This document shows positions 1 to 8,782 of a DNA stretch of 64,000 bases, piece by piece. How positions within the stretch are numbered: position 1 is the first letter of the stretch; every line of letters begins with the position of its first letter. A program made the position numbers and the translations under genes. Source of the stretch: Microterricola gilva (GTDB lineage: Bacteria > Actinomycetota > Actinomycetes > Actinomycetales > Microbacteriaceae); assembly GCF_004217495.1 (NCBI RefSeq), contig NZ_SHLC01000001.1, positions 2,852,001 through 2,916,000 of the forward strand. Reading direction: 5' to 3'. The notes beneath the pieces are model-generated. The model saw nothing but the letters and a program-made list of their open reading frames with translations, was not told where the DNA came from and ran no database searches.

Positions 1-40
1 TCCGAGCAGCGGCAGCCGCCCGGCCAGGCGTCGGCCGCGC

Positions 41-673
41 TCAGGCGCGCGGGAAGGCATGGTACATCCAGCGGACGGCCCGCGCTCCGTCGCGGGAGGC
101 GTCGCTCGCGGCCTCCCACTTGCGGCTGAGCGCGCCGAGTTCCGCGGTCAGCTCGGCCAGCTGCGGGGCGGTCAGGTAGGCGAAGGAGTCGGAGCTGTTC
201 GAGGCGGCCACCCACTCGCGCTCCAGTGTCGGTTCGGCGTCGAGGGCGGCGAGGAGCTCCCCCATGTACGACTGCAGGATCACCTGCTGCAGGGCGCGGG
301 CCGCCCCGTACTGCTCGGGGTTGGCGCGCAGCTCGGCCGGCTCGAAGCTCGTGTGGCTGTGCGCGGCACGCCACCAGCGTTCCCGGCCGTCCCTCGCGTG
401 TTCCGGCGCCTCCACCACGAAGCCGAACTTCGCCAGCGTGCCGAGGTGGTAGCTCACCGTGCCTGGCGCCTCGTCGACGAGCTCGGCGAGCTGGCCGACC
501 GAGTGGGCTCCGTCGGAGCGCAGGATGCCGAGCAGCTGGAGTCGCAGCGGGTGCGCGAGCGCGCGCAGCGACTTCGGGTCGCGCAGCCCCTCGGCCGGCC
601 GGATCGGTGCGGCTTCGGGTCTGGCGCCGGGTTCTGTTGGGCTGGCTCCGGTCGGCCTCGAGTCGTCATCCAT
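41..673 (-). CDS. ArsR-type winged-helix transcriptional regulator
   Basis: A 210-residue protein with an N-terminal tail rich in Pro and Ala, followed by a winged-helix domain at about residues 30-110. The helix starting SLRALAHPLRLQLLGIL and the recognition segment GTVSYHLGTLAKFGFV are typical of ArsR/HTH_20 regulators. The C-terminal ~100 residues are helical and probably carry the dimer or ligand part; no metal-binding Cys pair is visible, so metal sensing is unlikely. The ATG at 673 lies just downstream of a 26-bp palindrome (692-717) that probably serves for autoregulation. Members of this type often sit next to an MFS exporter, but the window ends 40 bases beyond the stop codon, so the downstream gene cannot be judged. 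Confidence 0.85.
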   Translation of the reverse strand: MDDDSRPTGASPTEPGARPEAAPIRPAEGLRDPKSLRALAHPLRLQLLGILRSDGAHSVGQLAELVDEAPGTVSYHLGTLAKFGFVVEAPEHARDGRERWWRAAHSHTSFEPAELRANPEQYGAARALQQVILQSYMGELLAALDAEPTLEREWVAASNSSDSFAYLTAPQLAELTAELGALSRKWEAASDASRDGARAVRWMYHAFPRA

Positions 674-691
674 ACGGCAACCCTAGTTCCA

Positions 692-717
692 CAAGAACTC
701 TTGCGCAAGTGTTCTTG
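692..717. promoter_or_regulatory. 26-bp palindromic operator upstream of the ArsR gene
   Basis: CAAGAAC-T-CTTGCGCAAG-T-GTTCTTG: the arms are perfectly complementary except for the two flanking T positions. It begins 19 bases upstream of the regulator start codon and about 70 bases before the divergent lipoprotein gene. This is the expected place and shape for a homodimeric winged-helix repressor site. Assignment to the adjacent ArsR protein is inferred from position. Confidence 0.7.
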
Positions 718-787
718 CATGATTCGCCGGCGACTGTCGAGCACGGCGTGCCATACTGCACGCTGGTCAGGTTGGGGGGCGGGTGCC

Positions 788-2203
788 ATGGCGCGCAGAC
801 GGTTGAGGATGGTGGCGATGCTGGTGACGGCCGTCGCCGGTGTGGCGACGCTGTCTGGATGCGGGTTCCTCTTTCCGCCCGATCCGCCCTCCTCTGTCTC
901 GGGCGCCCTCGATGAGGCTGTTGAGGCGATCCGCGATCTAGACGGAGTCGGTTCCGCAATGTGGACGGCCTCGGCGGACAGGAAAGACGGTGGCCCGCTC
1001 TCGAAACCGGATGCGTGGTCGGCGCACATCACCGTCGCCGTTTCCCCCGGCCTGCCGGATCTCGAAGCGCTCGCCGCCGATGTCGCGTACGAGGTGGCAT
1101 CCGCACGCGGCACCGTGAAGACCACAGGCACGATGCGGCTGCGCGCCGATCGGAACGGCCCGGCCACTGTGCTCGAGTTCGCCGGCAACGACTCCCCCGA
1201 AACTCCCGCAGACATCGCGGCCGCCGCGGAGCTGCTGCGGTCGGTCTCCGGCGCGACCTCGGTCTTCGTCGCACTGGGCTCGCAGCCGGCGAGCGTGAGC
1301 ACTTCCTCGTCCGCAGGCTGGGCCGAGACGGCTGCCGAACTGCGTCGGCTTCCGGGCTTCGGGAGCGGTGCTCTTGCGTCCGTCGCCATTGACGGCCGCG
1401 ACGCATTCTCCGGCCGGGTCAGCCGGATCTTGATCGATGCGCTCACCCCGAGCGCGGCCCTCATCCCGCTGCTCAGCGAGTTGGCAGGGCGGGCTGACGT
1501 CATCAGCTTCCACGAAGGACCGACTCGCAGCACCGCGGAGGCGGGGAGCGTTCGCCCGATTTTCCGCATCGAGGTGCGCAGCCGGGAGGCCGTTGCGCGC
1601 TTCAGTGACACCCTCACTGGGATCGATGGCGGGCTCCTTGTCGACGGCCGCCCGCGGCCAGCCTTCACCGTTTACGCGAGCGCGGGCGAGACAACGACCG
1701 AACACAGCGGCTTTCTCGGCTTGCCGCTCGGCGCGGACGAGCCGGACGATCTCGCCAAGCCCAGTATCGACGACCTCACGCCGGAGGAACTCGCCGCGCG
1801 ATCCGACGGTCCGCTGATCGTTCTGTCCCCTGACGCGGCTGCCGAGCGACTCGAAGCGGACCGCCTGGCCACGATGGCGCTGTTGACGGACGCCGGCGAC
1901 CTCGCCGGAGTCCCCGGGACCGTGACGGTGTCGACCGCAGGCTGCGAGGTCGGCGTCGGAGAACAGCAATCGGGTTCGGTCGTGATCCCCGTCTTCGAAA
2001 TCGCGGACAGCGCGGATGAGGCCCTCGACGCGATCACGGCGTCGTGGCTCACCGTGGGATACTCAGCCTCCGACCGCGCCATGGGGACCGATTTCTACAC
2101 CTCAGCCGACGCCTTACAGGGAGGAGTGGCGACAGCCTCCATCCGCGGAGGAGTCGAAGGGATCACGATCCGCACTACCTCGACGTGTGTCGTCTCACGC
2201 TAG
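788..2203 (+). CDS. putative secreted lipoprotein of unknown function
   Basis: A 471-residue protein. The N-terminus has Arg residues, a hydrophobic stretch and a lipobox ending VATLSGC, so it should be lipid-anchored at the outer face of the membrane at about Cys23. The rest is a soluble, Asp- and Ala-rich domain with no motif I recognise; it may consist of repeated alpha/beta modules, since similar segments with EAL and DLxG patterns recur. The ATG at 788 was chosen because it begins the signal peptide; the reading frame stays open upstream to position 59 but that part is antisense to the ArsR gene. It is divergent from the regulator and ends in a strong hairpin shared with ackA. Function unknown. 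Confidence 0.75.
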   Translation: MARRRLRMVAMLVTAVAGVATLSGCGFLFPPDPPSSVSGALDEAVEAIRDLDGVGSAMWTASADRKDGGPLSKPDAWSAHITVAVSPGLPDLEALAADVAYEVASARGTVKTTGTMRLRADRNGPATVLEFAGNDSPETPADIAAAAELLRSVSGATSVFVALGSQPASVSTSSSAGWAETAAELRRLPGFGSGALASVAIDGRDAFSGRVSRILIDALTPSAALIPLLSELAGRADVISFHEGPTRSTAEAGSVRPIFRIEVRSREAVARFSDTLTGIDGGLLVDGRPRPAFTVYASAGETTTEHSGFLGLPLGADEPDDLAKPSIDDLTPEELAARSDGPLIVLSPDAAAERLEADRLATMALLTDAGDLAGVPGTVTVSTAGCEVGVGEQQSGSVVIPVFEIADSADEALDAITASWLTVGYSASDRAMGTDFYTSADALQGGVATASIRGGVEGITIRTTSTCVVSR

Positions 2204-2213
2204 GCCCGAGGCA

Positions 2214-2274
2214 CGCGAGTTGTCGCAGATGGCCCCTTGAGCCACGGGCAAGGGGCCATCTGCGACAACTCGCG
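2214..2274. terminator. bidirectional terminator, perfect 26-bp inverted repeat
   Basis: Two arms of 26 bases (2214-2239 and 2249-2274) are exact reverse complements around a 9-base loop. It lies between the convergent lipoprotein and ackA genes, so it can end both transcripts. There is no long U tract on either side. The arms are much longer and more perfect than an ordinary terminator needs, which suggests a mobile or dispersed palindromic repeat has been recruited here. Confidence 0.8.
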
Positions 2275-2283
2275 GCGCGAGCC

Positions 2284-3408
2284 CTACAGAACGAGCGACT
2301 CCACCTGGCGCGCGATCTCGAGCTCCTCGTTGGTGGGGATCACCATGACCGTGACGCGGGCACCGGCCGGCGAGATCACGCGGGCCGCGCGCGAGGAGAG
2401 CTCGTTGCGGTCGTTGTCGATCTCGATGCCGAGGTGCTCGAGCCCGGCGAGGGCGCGGCGGCGCAGCAGCGCGTTGTTCTCGCCGATCCCTGCGGTGAAC
2501 ACGAGCGCGTCGAGGCCGCCGAGCTGCGCGAAATACGCCCCGATGTAGTGCCGGATGCGGTGGCGCCAGACCTGCAGGGCGAGCTCGGCCTCCTCGTTGC
2601 CGTTGATGGCGGCATCCTGCACATCGCGCATGTCGCCCATGCCGGTCAGCCCGAGCAGGCCGCTCTGCTTGTTGAGCAGCACGTCCAGCTCGGAGATGCT
2701 CATGCCGGCCGCACGGTTGAGGTGCACGAGCACGGCCGGGTCGATGTCGCCGGAGCGGGTGCCCATCACGAGACCCTGCAGCGGCGTCAGACCCATCGAG
2801 GTGTCGACCGACTTGCCGCCGTCGACGGCGGTGATCGACGCCCCATTGCCGAGGTGCAGGATGATGCTGCGGACGGCGCCGAGCGGCTTGCCGAGCATCA
2901 CGGCTGCCTGCTCGGAGACGTACTTGTGCGAGGTGCCGTGGAAGCCGTATCGACGCACCTTGTACTCACGGGCGATGTCCTTGTCGATCGCGTAGGTGTA
3001 CGCGGCTGGGGCCATGCTCTGGTGGAACGCGGTGTCGAACACGGCAACGTGCGGCACCTGCGGCAGCGCCTTCTTGGCGGCGCGGATGCCGAGCAGATTC
3101 GCTGGGTTGTGCAGCGGGGCCAGGCGGGAGAGCGCGTCGATCTCGCGCTCGACCTCGTCCGTGATGAGGGTCGGGCCGTCGAACTCGCTGCCGCCGTGCA
3201 CGACGCGGTGCCCGACCGCGACGAGGTCGTCGACGTTTCCGAGCTTGGCCAGCACGACGTTCATGCCCTCGGAGTGGTCGGCGATGAAGGAGTCAGGCTC
3301 GCCGATCCGTTCGATCAGACCGCTGAGCCGTGACTCGCCGGTCGCCAGATCGATCAGCTGGTACTTGAGCGACGACGAACCCGAGTTGACGACGAAGACG
3401 GAGCTCAT
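2284..3408 (-). CDS. ackA: acetate kinase
   Basis: Cytoplasmic enzyme that interconverts acetyl phosphate plus ADP with acetate plus ATP, the energy-yielding last step of overflow acetate formation. The 374-residue protein is close to the usual ~400. Visible family motifs are NSGSSSLKY at residues 8-16, VGHRVVHGG near residue 66, FHGTSHKYV and LHLGNGAS in the middle and FTAGIGENN near the C-terminus. It overlaps the end of pta by four bases (ATGA), so the two are translationally coupled in a pta-ackA operon transcribed leftward. Confidence 0.97.
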   Translation of the reverse strand: MSSVFVVNSGSSSLKYQLIDLATGESRLSGLIERIGEPDSFIADHSEGMNVVLAKLGNVDDLVAVGHRVVHGGSEFDGPTLITDEVEREIDALSRLAPLHNPANLLGIRAAKKALPQVPHVAVFDTAFHQSMAPAAYTYAIDKDIAREYKVRRYGFHGTSHKYVSEQAAVMLGKPLGAVRSIILHLGNGASITAVDGGKSVDTSMGLTPLQGLVMGTRSGDIDPAVLVHLNRAAGMSISELDVLLNKQSGLLGLTGMGDMRDVQDAAINGNEEAELALQVWRHRIRHYIGAYFAQLGGLDALVFTAGIGENNALLRRRALAGLEHLGIEIDNDRNELSSRAARVISPAGARVTVMVIPTNEELEIARQVESLVL

Positions 3409-5558
3409 GCGGTGGCCGCCTGAATCGCGGTGATGGCGATGGTGTTGACGATGTCCTGCACGAGTGCTCCCCTGGAGAGGTCGTTGATCGGTTTGTTGAG
3501 GCCCTGCAGCACCGGGCCCATCGCGACGGCGCCTGCGCTGCGCTGCACAGCCTTGTAGGTGTTGTTGCCCGTGTTGAGGTCGGGGAAGATGAACACCGTC
3601 GCGCGGCCGGCGACCGCGGAGCCGGGCAGCTTGGACGCGGCCACGGCCGCATCTGCAGCGGCGTCGTACTGGATGGGCCCCTCGACCGGCAGGTCGGGGC
3701 GGCGCTCACGCACGAGCACGGTCGCCTCCCGCACCTTCTCGACGTCGGCGCCCGCACCAGACTCCCCGGTCGAGTACGAGAGCATCGCGACCCTGGGGTC
3801 GATGCCGAACTGAGCGGCGGTCTCGGCGGAGGAGACGGCGATGTCGGCGAGCTGCGTCGCGGTCGGGTCGGGGATGACGGCGCAGTCGCCGTAGACGAGA
3901 ACGCGGTCGGCCAGCGACATCAGGAACACACTGGAGACGACCGAGACGTCCGGCCGGGTCTTGATGATCTCGAATGCCGGGCGGATCGTGTGCGCCGTGG
4001 TGTGTGCGGCACCGGAGACCATGCCGTCGGCGAGCCCCATGTGCACCATCATCGTGCCGAAGTAGGAGACGTCGGTGACGGTGTCGCGCGCCTGGTCGAG
4101 CGAGATGCCCTTGTGGGCGCGCAGCCTGGCGTACTCCTCGGCGAACTTGAAGCGCAGCACGTCGTCGAAGGGGCTCACGATCTCGGCGGCCGAGATGTCG
4201 AGGCCGAGTTCGATGGCGCGGGAGCGCACCTCGAACGGCTCACCGAGGATCGTCAGCCTGGCGATGCCGCGGGACAGCACGGTCGCGGCGGCGCGGAGCA
4301 CCCGGTCGTCGCTGCCCTCCGGCAGCACGATGTGGCGGCGGGCGGCGCGGGCCTGCTCGATCAGGCCGTACTCGAACATGAGCGGCGTGACGGCGGTGGA
4401 ACGGCTGAGGTTGAGCAGACCGAGCAGCGCCTCGGCATCCACGTGCTTCTCGAACAGGCCGAGCGCGGTGTCGCGCTTGCGGCTGGAGTCGGCCGCCAGT
4501 CGGCCGCGGGTGCGCGTGATGCGCAGCGCGGTGTCGTAGCTGCCGAGCTCGGTGCTGATGATCGGCAGCGGCGAGCGCACACCGGCGAGGAGGCGTTGGA
4601 TCGGCTCCGGCAGCTCGAATCCGCCGTTCAGCACGATTCCGGCGAGGCTCGGGAAGGTTCCGGACGCGTTCGCCAGCAGCACGGCGATCAGCACCTCTGT
4701 ACGGTCGGCTGGCACGACGACCACGGCACCCTCGAGCAGGCGCGGCAGCACATTGTTCATCGACATCGCGGCCACCACGACGGCGAGCGCCTCGCGGGTG
4801 AGCAGCTCAGGGTCGCCGGCCAGCAGGCTACCGCCGGTCGCCTCCATGATGCTCTGCATGGTCGGTGCGACCAGCACGGCGTCCTCCGGGATCGCCCAGA
4901 CCGGCGTCGATTCCGCCTGCGCACCTTCTGGCCCGTGGGCGTGCAGCACACCGGATGCCGGCAGCGCCGCCCGCACGGCCGCAATCGTCTCAGGCAGCTG
5001 CGCGGGGTCTGCCCGGTTCACGACGATGGCCAACAGCGAGGCGTGGGCGCTGCGCAGCTCGGCGAGCGCCATCTCGGCCAGGTCGCCGAGCTCGGCCGCG
5101 GTGCGCGGGTCGGACTGCCCCAGCCGCTCGCCCTGCACCTGCGCCGCACGACCACCGAGCGCCAGCAGCACCGGGGCGCCGAGGTTCGCGGCGATGCGAG
5201 CGTTGTAGCTGAGCTCGGTCGGGCTGCCGACGTCGGTGTAGTCGGAGCCGACGATGACGACGGCGTCGCTGGCGGCCTCGACGGCCTTGTAGCGCTCGAC
5301 GATGCGGCCGAGCGCGGCATCCGGATCGCTGTGCACATCGTCGTAGGTCACGCCGATGCACGTCGAGTATGGGAGGTCGGCCGTCGCCGATTCGAGCAGC
5401 AGGTTCAGCACGTAGTCGGGTTCGACGGTGGAGCGCGCGATGGGCCGGAACACCGCGATGCGCGCGGCCGTGTGGGTGAGCGTCTCCAGGACGCCGAGCG
5501 CGATGGTGGACTTGCCGGTGTTCCCCTCGACCGAGGAGATGTAGATGCTGTGTGCCAT
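3405..5558 (-). CDS. pta: phosphate acetyltransferase (long form)
   Basis: Transfers the acetyl group of acetyl-CoA to phosphate, giving acetyl phosphate for AckA. The 717-residue length matches the long, multidomain Pta: an N-terminal BioD/CobQ-like P-loop part with EGNTGKST at residues 10-17, a central DRTGG-type domain (about 215-330), and a C-terminal PTA_PTB catalytic domain from about residue 390 containing LPEGSDDRVLRAA, SYSTGESG and FPDLNTGNNTYK. It is the first gene of the pta-ackA operon. The start ATG was chosen because it opens directly into the conserved N-terminal beta strand. The upstream 97 bases to the Lrp gene hold no other feature I can identify. Confidence 0.97.
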   Translation of the reverse strand: MAHSIYISSVEGNTGKSTIALGVLETLTHTAARIAVFRPIARSTVEPDYVLNLLLESATADLPYSTCIGVTYDDVHSDPDAALGRIVERYKAVEAASDAVVIVGSDYTDVGSPTELSYNARIAANLGAPVLLALGGRAAQVQGERLGQSDPRTAAELGDLAEMALAELRSAHASLLAIVVNRADPAQLPETIAAVRAALPASGVLHAHGPEGAQAESTPVWAIPEDAVLVAPTMQSIMEATGGSLLAGDPELLTREALAVVVAAMSMNNVLPRLLEGAVVVVPADRTEVLIAVLLANASGTFPSLAGIVLNGGFELPEPIQRLLAGVRSPLPIISTELGSYDTALRITRTRGRLAADSSRKRDTALGLFEKHVDAEALLGLLNLSRSTAVTPLMFEYGLIEQARAARRHIVLPEGSDDRVLRAAATVLSRGIARLTILGEPFEVRSRAIELGLDISAAEIVSPFDDVLRFKFAEEYARLRAHKGISLDQARDTVTDVSYFGTMMVHMGLADGMVSGAAHTTAHTIRPAFEIIKTRPDVSVVSSVFLMSLADRVLVYGDCAVIPDPTATQLADIAVSSAETAAQFGIDPRVAMLSYSTGESGAGADVEKVREATVLVRERRPDLPVEGPIQYDAAADAAVAASKLPGSAVAGRATVFIFPDLNTGNNTYKAVQRSAGAVAMGPVLQGLNKPINDLSRGALVQDIVNTIAITAIQAATA

Positions 5559-5655
5559 GACCTGAGATTCGTTCGCCGCGAGTGGTGACCGACTCGGGCT
5601 CCTGCGCGATCGGCCACTGTCTACTCTGCCACGAATGCGGAAGCGCCGAGCGGCG

Positions 5656-6129
5656 TCAGCGGGCCCGAAGCCGCTCGATCAGCGGCTGGGTGCGGTAGGG
5701 CATCATGTGCTTCATCGCCAGCACCGTCGAGGTGCGCTCGATGCCGGGTGTGCTCAGCACGAGGTCCGCGACGCGGTACAGATCGTCCGCGTCGGCGGCG
5801 GCCACCCGGATCAGCAGGTCCCAGTCGCCTGAGACGCCGAACACCTCGATCACCTCGGGGATCCTGGCGAGGCTCTCCGGCAGCTGCGAGAGCTTCTGCT
5901 GCGTGACATGAGCAAAGATGAACGCGCAGAGCGGCAGGCCGACGGATGCCGGATCCACCCGGCGCAGCGGGTCGGTGAGCACCTCGGACTCCAGCCGGTT
6001 CAGGCGGCTGTGCACGGTGCTGCGGGCCAGCCCGGTCGTCTCGGCGAGCGCGACAGCCGTGGACCTCGGGTGTTCGGCCAGGGCCAGCAGCAGCGCGGCA
6101 TCCGTCGAATCGATCACGCGATCAGTCAT
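5656..6129 (-). CDS. Lrp/AsnC-family transcriptional regulator
   Basis: A 157-residue regulator of standard Lrp/AsnC size. An N-terminal HTH (about residues 5-55, with ALAETTGLARSTVHSRLNRL) is followed by the RAM/AsnC_trans_reg ligand domain containing VTQQKLSQLPESLARIPEV and FGVSGDWDLLIRV. The ATG at 6129 was chosen because it sits directly before the HTH; the frame stays open to 6321, but the extra residues look like low-complexity translation of the intergenic repeats. It is divergent from the E1-like gene, and the shared 209-base intergenic region carries an Lrp-type palindrome, so it probably controls that gene in response to an amino acid or 2-oxo acid. Confidence 0.92.
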   Translation of the reverse strand: MTDRVIDSTDAALLLALAEHPRSTAVALAETTGLARSTVHSRLNRLESEVLTDPLRRVDPASVGLPLCAFIFAHVTQQKLSQLPESLARIPEVIEVFGVSGDWDLLIRVAAADADDLYRVADLVLSTPGIERTSTVLAMKHMMPYRTQPLIERLRAR

Positions 6130-6198
6130 TGTGTCTGGCTCCGCTCCCCTGCATGGCACCCACGTGCGACATTCTGACTGAAATCTAGTGCATCTGTT

Positions 6199-6215
6199 GT
6201 TCATTGTGAATGAAC
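6199..6215. promoter_or_regulatory. Lrp-type operator palindrome
   Basis: GTTCATT-GTG-AATGAAC is a perfect inverted repeat with 7-base arms and 3-base spacer in an AT-rich stretch between the Lrp/AsnC gene and the divergent E1-like gene. Length and symmetry fit binding sites of Lrp/AsnC regulators. Which gene it controls is inferred from position only. Confidence 0.65.
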
Positions 6216-6273
6216 TCAGGACGATTGACACGACGCACAGCGCCACGACGGCGCTGTGAATCATGCACCCGTA

Positions 6274-6318
6274 CAGCACAGAACCGAGCAGTACAGAACC
6301 GAGCAGCACAGAACAGCG
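6274..6318. repeat. three tandem 15-bp direct repeats in the E1-like gene leader
   Basis: Three consecutive units: CAGCACAGAACCGAG, CAGTACAGAACCGAG and CAGCACAGAACAGCG. They end 20 bases before the GTG start codon of the E1-like gene and just before its ribosome-binding site. They could be regulator half-sites placed at regular 15-bp steps, a translational leader element, or slippage products. No protein-coding role is apparent. Confidence 0.75.
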
Positions 6319-6338
6319 CAACAGACGAAGGAGTCACC

Positions 6339-8714
6339 GTGTCAGTCACCATCAGCCAGACAGCATCGCCGACGAGCGAACCGGGCACGCTCGCCGAGCG
6401 CGATGCGGTGCTCGGCGCGATCGAGCAGCGCGTGCTCTGGCTGTCGACGGCGAGCATCCACCACGCCAACCACGTGCGCCCGAACCCACTCGGTCTGAAG
6501 GTCGGCGGCCACCAGGCCTCCTGTGCCTCGATGGTGACGATCATGACCCAGCTCTGGTTCGAGCAACTCCGCTCGGGCGACCGGGTCTCGGTCAAGCCAC
6601 ACGCCTCCCCCGTTCTGCACGCGATCAACGCCATCCTCGGCGAGCTCGACCCGGCCGCGCTGGCCGGGCTCCGCGAGTTCGGCGGGCTGCAGAGCTACCC
6701 CAGCCGCACCAAGGACCCGGACCCCGTCGACTACTCGACCGGTTCGGTCGGCCTCGGCGCCACCGCGCCGCTCTGGGGCGCGATCGCCCGCCGCTACGTC
6801 GATGACCACGGCGGCCGGGCCGGAACGGGCAGGCAGTACGCGTTGATCGGCGACGCCGAACTCGACGAGGGCGCGATCTGGGAGGCCATGGGCGACCCGG
6901 CCGTCGCCCACCTCGGCGAGCTCGTCTGGATCGTCGACTTCAACCGGCAGTCGCTCGACCGTGTTGTCCCGGCCGTCAGCGTCACGAAGCTCTCCGCCAT
7001 GTTCGAGGCCGCCGGCTGGCAGGTTCTCGTTGCCAAGTACGGTCGGCTGCTCGATGGGCTCTTCGCGCGCCAGGGCGGCGAGCGCCTGCGCGCACGCATC
7101 GACACCATGACGAACCCCGAGTACCAGCGCCTGCTCCGCAGCTCAGACGAGCAACTGGTGGATCGGATCTGCGCCGACAGCTGGGAGGACCTGCGCGCGC
7201 TGCTCAGCGACGTCGGGCTGGCCGAGCTGCGTGCGGCGGTCGGCAATCTGGGCGGGCACGACCACGACACGCTGCGCCAGGCCTTCGAAGCCATCGACGA
7301 CGAGCGGCCGACGGTGATCTTCGCGTACACCGTCAAGGGCAGGAACCTGCCGATGGAGGGGCACCCGCAGAACCACTCCGCGCAGCTGAACCCCACCCAG
7401 TTCGAGCAGTATGCGGCATCCGTCGGCATGGACCCCGCCCGGCCGTTCCAGCTGTTCGAACCCGACACGGCCGAGGGCAGGCTCTCGGCGGAGCGCGCGG
7501 CCCAGCTGCGCCGCGAGCCCGTTCCCGCTGCCGGAGCCTTCACCCCGCCGAGCGACCTCGGCTGGGTGCCGCGCGGCACCAGCACCACCCAGGCGGCGCT
7601 CGGCCGCACCCTGCTCGACCTCACCAGGCGGGCGCCTGACATCGCCGAGCGCGTGGTCACGGTGAGCCCCGACGTCAGTTCGAGCACGAACCTCGGCGGC
7701 TGGGTGAACAAGGCCAAGGTGTGGTCGGCCGCCCCGTCTCGGGACTGGTTTGACGACGACCCGGAGACGATCCTGCACTGGGAGGAGAGCGCTCAGGGCC
7801 GGCACATCGAGCTCGGCATCGCCGAGACGAACCTCGTCGGGCTGCTCGGCGAGCTCGGCGCGACGTGGAGCCGCTGGGGCTTCCCGCTCGTCCCCATCGG
7901 CGTCGTCTACGACCCGTTCATCGCCCGCGCCCTCGAACCCTGGACCTTCGGCATGTACGCAGGTGGGCAGTCGATCCTGGTCGGAACACCATCCGGCGTG
8001 ACGCTGGCCGCCGAGGGTGGCGCCCACCAGTCGCTGCTCACCCCGGCCATCGGGCTGCAGCAACCGGGCCTGCTGAGCTACGAGCCGGCCTTCGCCCTCG
8101 AGGTCGAGTGGATGCTGCTGGAATGCATTCGGCGCATCGGCGTTCCCGGTGGCAGCTCCGCCTACCTCCGCCTCTCGACCCGGCCGGTGCAGCAGGACCT
8201 GGCCGCTGTGCCTGCCCTGCCGGAGGCCAGGGAGCTCCGCCGTCGCCAGGTGCTGGCCGGAGGCTACCTGCTGCGTTCGCCGCACAGCGATCAGCCGCCG
8301 CACGCCACGATCGCGGCGATGGGCGCGCTCGTGCCGGAGGCCATTGCCGCCAGGGACACCCTGGCCGAGGCCGGCGTGCACGTCGACGTCCTCTGCGTCA
8401 CCAACGCCGGGCTGCTCTTCGAGGCGCTGCAGGCCAGGACCGGGCAGGGCTCCGTTCAGTCGGGCGGAGCGGATGCCGGGGAGTGGATCCTGCGCGACAT
8501 CCTGCCTGCGCACCGAGCGGCGCCGCTCGTGACCGTGCTCGACGGCCACCCGCACACCCTCTCGTTCCTGGCGGGCGTGAACGGCGTGCCGTCTGCCCAC
8601 CTGGGCGTCTCGAAGCTCGGGCAGTCCGGTGATCTGGAGAGCGTGTACCGCTACCACGGCATCGACGCGGCATCCATCGTCCGGGCTGTGCTGCGCGGCA
8701 TCGCCCAAGGCTGA
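6339..8714 (+). CDS. pyruvate dehydrogenase E1-like (AceE-type) TPP enzyme, stand-alone
   Basis: A 791-residue thiamine-diphosphate enzyme of the AceE/transketolase fold. TPP and Mg binding is shown by GDAELDEGAIWEAMGD at about residue 171 followed by DFNRQSLDR, equivalent to the GDGEMDE and NLQRLD segments of AceE. HASPVLHA and YSTGSVGLG match the AceE HxSPG and SMGLGP segments. The C-terminal transketolase-like domain follows. It is shorter than typical AceE (about 890-920) and has no E2, E3 or lipoyl gene nearby. The GTG at 6339 follows a GAAGGAG ribosome-binding site with five bases between. Lrp/AsnC control is likely. Substrate could be pyruvate or another 2-oxo acid; I cannot decide. 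Confidence 0.85.
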   Translation: MSVTISQTASPTSEPGTLAERDAVLGAIEQRVLWLSTASIHHANHVRPNPLGLKVGGHQASCASMVTIMTQLWFEQLRSGDRVSVKPHASPVLHAINAILGELDPAALAGLREFGGLQSYPSRTKDPDPVDYSTGSVGLGATAPLWGAIARRYVDDHGGRAGTGRQYALIGDAELDEGAIWEAMGDPAVAHLGELVWIVDFNRQSLDRVVPAVSVTKLSAMFEAAGWQVLVAKYGRLLDGLFARQGGERLRARIDTMTNPEYQRLLRSSDEQLVDRICADSWEDLRALLSDVGLAELRAAVGNLGGHDHDTLRQAFEAIDDERPTVIFAYTVKGRNLPMEGHPQNHSAQLNPTQFEQYAASVGMDPARPFQLFEPDTAEGRLSAERAAQLRREPVPAAGAFTPPSDLGWVPRGTSTTQAALGRTLLDLTRRAPDIAERVVTVSPDVSSSTNLGGWVNKAKVWSAAPSRDWFDDDPETILHWEESAQGRHIELGIAETNLVGLLGELGATWSRWGFPLVPIGVVYDPFIARALEPWTFGMYAGGQSILVGTPSGVTLAAEGGAHQSLLTPAIGLQQPGLLSYEPAFALEVEWMLLECIRRIGVPGGSSAYLRLSTRPVQQDLAAVPALPEARELRRRQVLAGGYLLRSPHSDQPPHATIAAMGALVPEAIAARDTLAEAGVHVDVLCVTNAGLLFEALQARTGQGSVQSGGADAGEWILRDILPAHRAAPLVTVLDGHPHTLSFLAGVNGVPSAHLGVSKLGQSGDLESVYRYHGIDAASIVRAVLRGIAQG

Positions 8715-8733
8715 CAGCACAGGTCCCCCAACG

Positions 8734-8773
8734 CGAAACTGGCCGCCACCCCGAGGGGTGGCGGCCAGTTTCG
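8734..8773. terminator. bidirectional terminator hairpin
   Basis: A 19-base arm (8734-8752) is perfectly complementary to 8755-8773, so the stem is about 18 bp with a very small loop. It lies between the convergent E1-like gene and the ABC permease gene. AAA and TTT tracts are part of the arms on each side, so it can work in both directions. Confidence 0.8.
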
Positions 8774-8782
8774 TGTGTGCGG

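Noticed and set aside
59-787. Long upstream extension of the lipoprotein reading frame
   Set aside because: It lies antisense to the ArsR gene and has no signal peptide at its start; the lipobox-bearing start at 788 is a better explanation.
6274-6318. 15-bp repeats as a coding or CRISPR element
   Set aside because: No spacers and no ribosome-binding site upstream; the frame-consistent translation gives low-complexity peptide only.
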